DNA from: JAFASC01 sp036265935
GTDB lineage: Bacteria > Pseudomonadota > Alphaproteobacteria > Rhizobiales > Beijerinckiaceae
Direction of reading: 5' to 3'
Assembly (NCBI GenBank): GCA_036265935.1
Contig: DATAOB010000126.1
Location: 18,126-82,125 of the forward strand
Length of the DNA stretch: 64,000 nt
The position numbers and the translations under genes were made by a program. Positions 60,692 through 64,000 of this stretch are shown here, one piece after another; the stretch's first letter is position 1, and the number at the start of each line of letters is the position of its first letter. The notes under the pieces were generated by a model that was given only the letters and a program-made list of their open reading frames with translations, searched no databases and was not told the DNA's origin.

Positions 60692-62872
60692 ATGCAACGG
60701 GTTGAGGCGGGCGGGCTGAAAGTCGACAAGGAACTTCACGATTTTATCGTTGAGGAAGCGCTGCCCGGCACCGGTATTTCCGCGGATGCTTTTTGGTCCG
60801 GCCTCGGCGGCATCGTGCGCGATCTCTCGCCCAAGGTAGCCGCACTTCTGAAGCAGCGGGACGCGCTGCAGGAGAAGATCGATGCCTGGCACAAGTCGCG
60901 TGGCGGCGCGGGATTCGAGCAGCGCGAGTACGAGGATTTTCTGCACGAGATCGGCTATCTGCAGCCCGCGCCGCAACCGGGGCACATCACGACGCGAAAT
61001 GTCGACGACGAGATCGCGCGGATTGCCGGCCCGCAGCTCGTGGTCCCGATGTCGAACGCGCGCTACGCGCTGAACGCCGCGAACGCCCGCTGGGGCTCGC
61101 TTTACGACGCGCTCTACGGCACCGATGCGATCTCGGATGCGGGCGACCTCACCCGCGCCGGCGATTACAATCCGAAGCGCGGCGAGCGCGTCATCAAGAT
61201 GGCCAAGGATTTCCTGGACCGCGCCGTGCCGCTGGCCGAAGGCAGCCACGCCAAGGTGACGGAATATGCTGTCGAGAACGGCGCGCTGCTGGCAACGCTG
61301 ATCGACGGCAAGGAAATCGGCTTGCGCGATCCAGAGCAATTTGTCGGCTATCGCGGCGAGGCGAAAGCGCCTGCCGCCATCCTGCTCGTCAACAACGGCA
61401 TGCATATCGAGCTGAAAGTCGATCGCAAGCACCGCATCGGCCGCGACGATCCGGCGGGACTCGCCGACGTGATCCTCGAATCGGCGGTCACGACGATCAT
61501 GGATCTGGAGGACAGCGTCGCCGCGGTCGATGCCGAAGACAAGGTGCTTGTCTATCGCAATTGGCTCGGGCTGATGAACGGCAAGCTCGTCGCAACCTTC
61601 CCCAAGGGAAAGGAGATGATCGAGCGCAAGCTCAATCCCGATCGCGTCTATAAAGGTGCACGTGGCGGCGAGGTGCGTCTGCCGGGACGCAGCCTCATGC
61701 TGGTGCGCAATGTCGGCCATCACATGTATACCGACGCGGTGCTCGATTCGAGCGGCAACGAAATTCCCGAAGGCATTCTCGACGCAGCCGTGTCCTCGCT
61801 GATTGCGCTGCACGATTTCAAGAACGCCGGCGATCTCCGCAACAGCCGGCAAAACTCCATCTATATCGTCAAGCCGAAAATGCATGGACCCGACGAGGTT
61901 GCGCTGACGAATGAAATATTTTCGCGCGTCGAAGACATGCTGTCGCTTTCCCGCGATACGCTGAAAATGGGCATCATGGACGAGGAGCGGCGCACGACCG
62001 TCAATCTCGAAGCCTGCATTCTGGCGGCGAAATCGCGCGTCGTTTTCATCAACACCGGCTTCCTCGATCGCACCGGCGACGAAATCCACACCTCGATCGA
62101 GGCCGGGCCGATGGTGCGCAAGAACGACATGAAATCGCAGCCCTGGATCAAGGCTTACGAGGATTGGAACGTCGATATCGGCTTGGCCTGCGGACTGCCC
62201 GGCAAAGCGCAGATCGGCAAGGGCATGTGGGCGGCGCCCGACAAGATGGCCGACATGATGGAGCAGAAGATCGGCCACCCCAGAGCCGGCGCCAACACGG
62301 CTTGGGTGCCCTCGCCGACGGCGGCGACGCTGCACGCGCTGCATTACCACGACGTCGACGTGACCGAGCGCCAGCGCGAATTGAAGAACCGCGCGCGCGC
62401 CGAGCTCAGCGACATTCTCACCATTCCGCTCGCCAAGTCGAACTTTCCGCCGGACGCCGTGCAGCAGGAACTCGACAACAATTGCCAGGGCATTCTCGGC
62501 TATGTCGTGCGCTGGATCGACCAGGGCGTCGGCTGCTCGAAAGTGCCGGACATTCACGATGTCGGGCTGATGGAGGATCGCGCGACCTTGCGCATTTCGA
62601 GCCAGCATATCGCCAACTGGCTCTTGCACGGCATCGTCACGCCGCAACAGGTGGAGGAGACGCTGCGCCGCATGGCGCTTGTCGTCGACCGCCAGAATTG
62701 CGGCGATCCGCTTTATAAGCCGATGGCACCCGCCTTCGACGGTCCGGCCTTCAACGCCGCGCGCGATCTCATCTTTAAAGGCCGCGCGCAGCCGAACGGC
62801 TATACCGAGTGGATCCTGCATGCGCGCCGGCGCGAGGCGAAGGCGAAAGGCGCGCCGCCGCCGCAGGGCTGA
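60692..62872 (+). CDS. glcB: Malate synthase G
   Basis: Condenses glyoxylate with acetyl-CoA to form malate. 726 residues, typical of the large G isoform. Landmarks: GYLQPAPQPGHITTRNVDDEI near the N-terminus, the Mg/glyoxylate region TTIMDLEDSVAAVDAEDK, KMHGPDEVALTNEIFSRVE, MGIMDEERRTTVNLEACI, and the C-terminal QELDNNCQGILGYVVRWIDQGVGCSKVPDI. The ATG at 60692 follows GGGAGGA; an adjacent TTG is not needed. No glycolate oxidase or isocitrate lyase gene is nearby. Its 3' end overlaps the convergent regulator by 98 bases. Confidence 0.95.
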   Translation: MQRVEAGGLKVDKELHDFIVEEALPGTGISADAFWSGLGGIVRDLSPKVAALLKQRDALQEKIDAWHKSRGGAGFEQREYEDFLHEIGYLQPAPQPGHITTRNVDDEIARIAGPQLVVPMSNARYALNAANARWGSLYDALYGTDAISDAGDLTRAGDYNPKRGERVIKMAKDFLDRAVPLAEGSHAKVTEYAVENGALLATLIDGKEIGLRDPEQFVGYRGEAKAPAAILLVNNGMHIELKVDRKHRIGRDDPAGLADVILESAVTTIMDLEDSVAAVDAEDKVLVYRNWLGLMNGKLVATFPKGKEMIERKLNPDRVYKGARGGEVRLPGRSLMLVRNVGHHMYTDAVLDSSGNEIPEGILDAAVSSLIALHDFKNAGDLRNSRQNSIYIVKPKMHGPDEVALTNEIFSRVEDMLSLSRDTLKMGIMDEERRTTVNLEACILAAKSRVVFINTGFLDRTGDEIHTSIEAGPMVRKNDMKSQPWIKAYEDWNVDIGLACGLPGKAQIGKGMWAAPDKMADMMEQKIGHPRAGANTAWVPSPTAATLHALHYHDVDVTERQRELKNRARAELSDILTIPLAKSNFPPDAVQQELDNNCQGILGYVVRWIDQGVGCSKVPDIHDVGLMEDRATLRISSQHIANWLLHGIVTPQQVEETLRRMALVVDRQNCGDPLYKPMAPAFDGPAFNAARDLIFKGRAQPNGYTEWILHARRREAKAKGAPPPQG

Positions 62873-63584
62873 CGCGCGGCGTTGCTCCGGTTTCTTGGAG
62901 CACCACGCCGAACACTTCGGCAAATTTCTCGCGGCCGAGCGGCGTGATCTTGAGCGCGCGGCTCTCGCGCGTCCTGCGCACCCAATCCACGTTCAGAAAA
63001 TGCGCGCACAAAGCCGCGCCGACATGGCCGGCGAGATGCGGGCGCCGCTCGCTCCAATCGAGGCATGGCCGGCAGAAGATGCGCCGCGATTTTTGCCGCG
63101 GCGTGAGGTCGACGCCAAGCCGCGTCAGGAAATCGACCCCGGACGGCGTCACTTCGCCCGCATCGTCTTCGATCGCGACGTGTCCGCGCGCGACGAGCGA
63201 GTCGGTGACCCCGACGCCGAGCACGCCGGCGACATGATCGTAGCAGGTGCGCGCGGTGCGCATCTCGGCGTCGATGCGCGTCGGCGGGCGGTGACGCGGC
63301 GGGCCGTCGCCGGCGAGCGTCAGCACGGATTCGAGCGCCTCCGCCACGCGCGGCGAGGCCAAGCGGAAATAGCGGTGACGCCCCTGTTTCTCCATCGTGA
63401 GCAGGTTTGCTTCGCGCAGCTTGGCGAGGTGCGATGACGCCGTCTGCGGCGTCACGCGCGCGGTGAGCGCCAGCTCGAGTGCGGTTAGCGCGCGCCCGTC
63501 CATCAGTGCGGCCAGCATATGCGCGCGTGCGACATCGCCCATGAGCGAGGCGATTTCCGCGATATCGACGCCGGATCGCGCCAT
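62775..63584 (-). CDS. ArsR-family helix-turn-helix regulator with Cys-rich C-terminal domain
   Basis: A 269-residue protein. ArsR-type winged HTH at about 10-85 (LMGDVARAHMLAALMDGRALTALEL, TPQTASSHLAKLREANLLTMEKQGRHRYFRLA). A second domain has RTCYDHVAGVLGVGVTD, then RRIFCRPCLDWSERRPHLAGH and CAHFLNVDW, with Cys/His that could bind metal. The last about 40 residues (ATPRVSPAAAARLSPSPRAG...) are low-complexity and antisense to the end of glcB, so the original stop may have been lost. Target unknown. Confidence 0.82.
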   Translation of the reverse strand: MARSGVDIAEIASLMGDVARAHMLAALMDGRALTALELALTARVTPQTASSHLAKLREANLLTMEKQGRHRYFRLASPRVAEALESVLTLAGDGPPRHRPPTRIDAEMRTARTCYDHVAGVLGVGVTDSLVARGHVAIEDDAGEVTPSGVDFLTRLGVDLTPRQKSRRIFCRPCLDWSERRPHLAGHVGAALCAHFLNVDWVRRTRESRALKITPLGREKFAEVFGVVLQETGATPRVSPAAAARLSPSPRAGAHAGSTRYSRSAARGL

Positions 63585-63868
63585 CTGCGTTCTCCTTCAA
63601 CGTGCAATGTAGAGCAGGGGCGGGCGCGGCGACATAAGTTTTGCTTCGATGCGGATCGAAGCGTTCACCGTCATTGCGAGCGACCCCGGATTAAATCCGG
63701 GGGAAGCAATCCAGCAGCGCGGGTTCGGTTGGAAGACCCGCGCCGCAGGCGCCGCTCCCCGCCCGCATCGCCCGGAACCGAAAACCGGACGACGCCCTTA
63801 GGAGGGCGGGAACGGGGAAGATGTAGACATAGTTTCCTAATAATGTCAGGGCGACGCATTCTGCGCTC
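63585..63868. other. Non-coding stretch upstream of the ArsR-like gene
   Basis: No gene was seen. It holds the promoter side of the regulator, a half copy of repeat family A (63670-63714), the 20-base core shared with 44234-44253 (63741-63760), and a hairpin GCCC-TTAGGA-GGGC around 63794-63807. The section from about 63810 is unusually AT-rich for this window. Confidence 0.6.
63670..63714. repeat. Family A repeat, partial copy 3
   Basis: GTCATTGCGAGCGA at 63670 and GAAGCAATCCAG ending 63714 match the left arm of copies 1 and 2, but the middle is replaced by a small palindrome CCCCGGATT-AA-ATCCGGGG, and the right arm is missing. It is a common variant layout of such rhizobial repeats. Confidence 0.75.
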
Positions 63869-64000
63869 TTAATCGCTAGTACCAAGCTTCTGTGTGAACT
63901 GACAGTCGAGGCCAAGTTCTCTTGCGAGTGGCAGAGATTGCGCTTCGATGTCGGCTAGCCTCGTCGTAACACCCACGCCTCGATGCGCGCCGCGATCTCT
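63869..64000 (-). CDS. Possible C-terminal end of an unrecognised protein (cut by the window edge)
   Basis: A frame enters from the right edge and ends at TAA 63869, giving 43 residues, including GVGVTTRLADIEAQSLPLAR and ELGLDCQFTQKLGTSD. The composition is plausible for protein, but 132 bases prove little, and base composition here is lower in GC than neighbouring genes. No family was recognised. Confidence 0.3.
   Translation of the reverse strand, partial: RDRGAHRGVGVTTRLADIEAQSLPLARELGLDCQFTQKLGTSD

Noticed and set aside
60539..62923. A 794-residue open frame antisense to malate synthase
   Set aside because: Its sequence is rich in Arg, His, Asp and Ala as expected of an antisense shadow in GC-rich DNA. 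It has no recognisable domain, while the + strand gene is a full malate synthase G.
1..64000. CRISPR array, prophage, integrase/attachment site or insertion sequence
   Set aside because: No spaced direct repeats, phage genes, transposase or integrase frames, or tRNA-adjacent duplication were seen. The repeats found are palindromic intergenic elements without coding content.

Overview
The window is GC-rich and densely coding, with many 1-, 4-, 8- and 11-base overlaps between consecutive genes. Gene content and order point to an alphaproteobacterium of the order Hyphomicrobiales (Rhizobiales), probably near the Bradyrhizobiaceae/Xanthobacteraceae/Beijerinckiaceae. Examples are the DUF1285-Nudix-DUF6111-cca string, lgt-midA-pgeF opposite ubiK, MoxR-DUF58-DUF4159, EnvZ/OmpR-MarR opposite a branched-chain aminotransferase, the petABC operon, two-subunit class I fumarase, and rhizobial-type palindromic repeats. 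This placement is inferred from content; no 16S or tRNA gene was seen.

Layout. 0-6.5 kb: RNase T2, rlmJ, a glutathione S-transferase and a pteridine-reductase-like SDR on +, then a coupled cca operon on -. 6.6-13.6 kb: a MoxR/DUF58/DUF4159/amidotransferase-like envelope operon, split by a palindromic repeat before its last gene. 13.6-24 kb: housekeeping genes (MFS, SDR, carA, a methyltransferase-transporter pair, pgeF-midA-lgt, ubiK, YbjN, proC). 24.4-29 kb: regulators (TetR, sensor kinase, response regulator, MarR) and ilvE. 29-34.7 kb: a decayed zone in which a DUF1800 gene and a family-87 glycosyltransferase gene both carry frame disruptions, around an intact DUF1501 gene and an SGNH esterase. 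34.8-42.7 kb: aspartate aminotransferase, a divergent EF-G-like GTPase, the cytochrome bc1 operon, trmL-hemF. 42.7-44.4 kb: a four-helix-type membrane protein flanked by two tiny peptide genes of 25 and 24 residues, then about 640 bases without a gene but rich in inverted repeats. 44.4-50.4 kb: modA, mtnP, msrP, a LysR regulator, trxB, a 2OG-Fe(II) oxygenase. 50.4-55.4 kb: an unusual succinate/fumarate module in the order FeS subunit, two membrane anchors, fumarase alpha, fumarase beta, flavoprotein. 55.8-60.5 kb: a complete Liv-type ABC importer. 60.7-63.6 kb: malate synthase G and an ArsR-like regulator, then a repeat-bearing right edge.

How genes work together. The 50-55 kb module could carry succinate through fumarate to malate outside the usual sdhCDAB/fumC arrangement. 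Its flavoprotein keeps the substrate residues but has Cys where SdhA has the FAD-binding His. petABC provides the quinol-oxidising complex. modA and msrP are both molybdenum-related. Malate synthase feeds glyoxylate into malate.

The most unusual features are the many palindromic repeats of at least four families. They sit inside operons, extend the modA reading frame and appear to supply the ribosome-binding site of the flavoprotein. Next in interest are the structured gap at 43.8-44.4 kb, the micropeptide cluster, and the two broken genes close together. No CRISPR array, prophage, insertion sequence, rRNA or tRNA was found.
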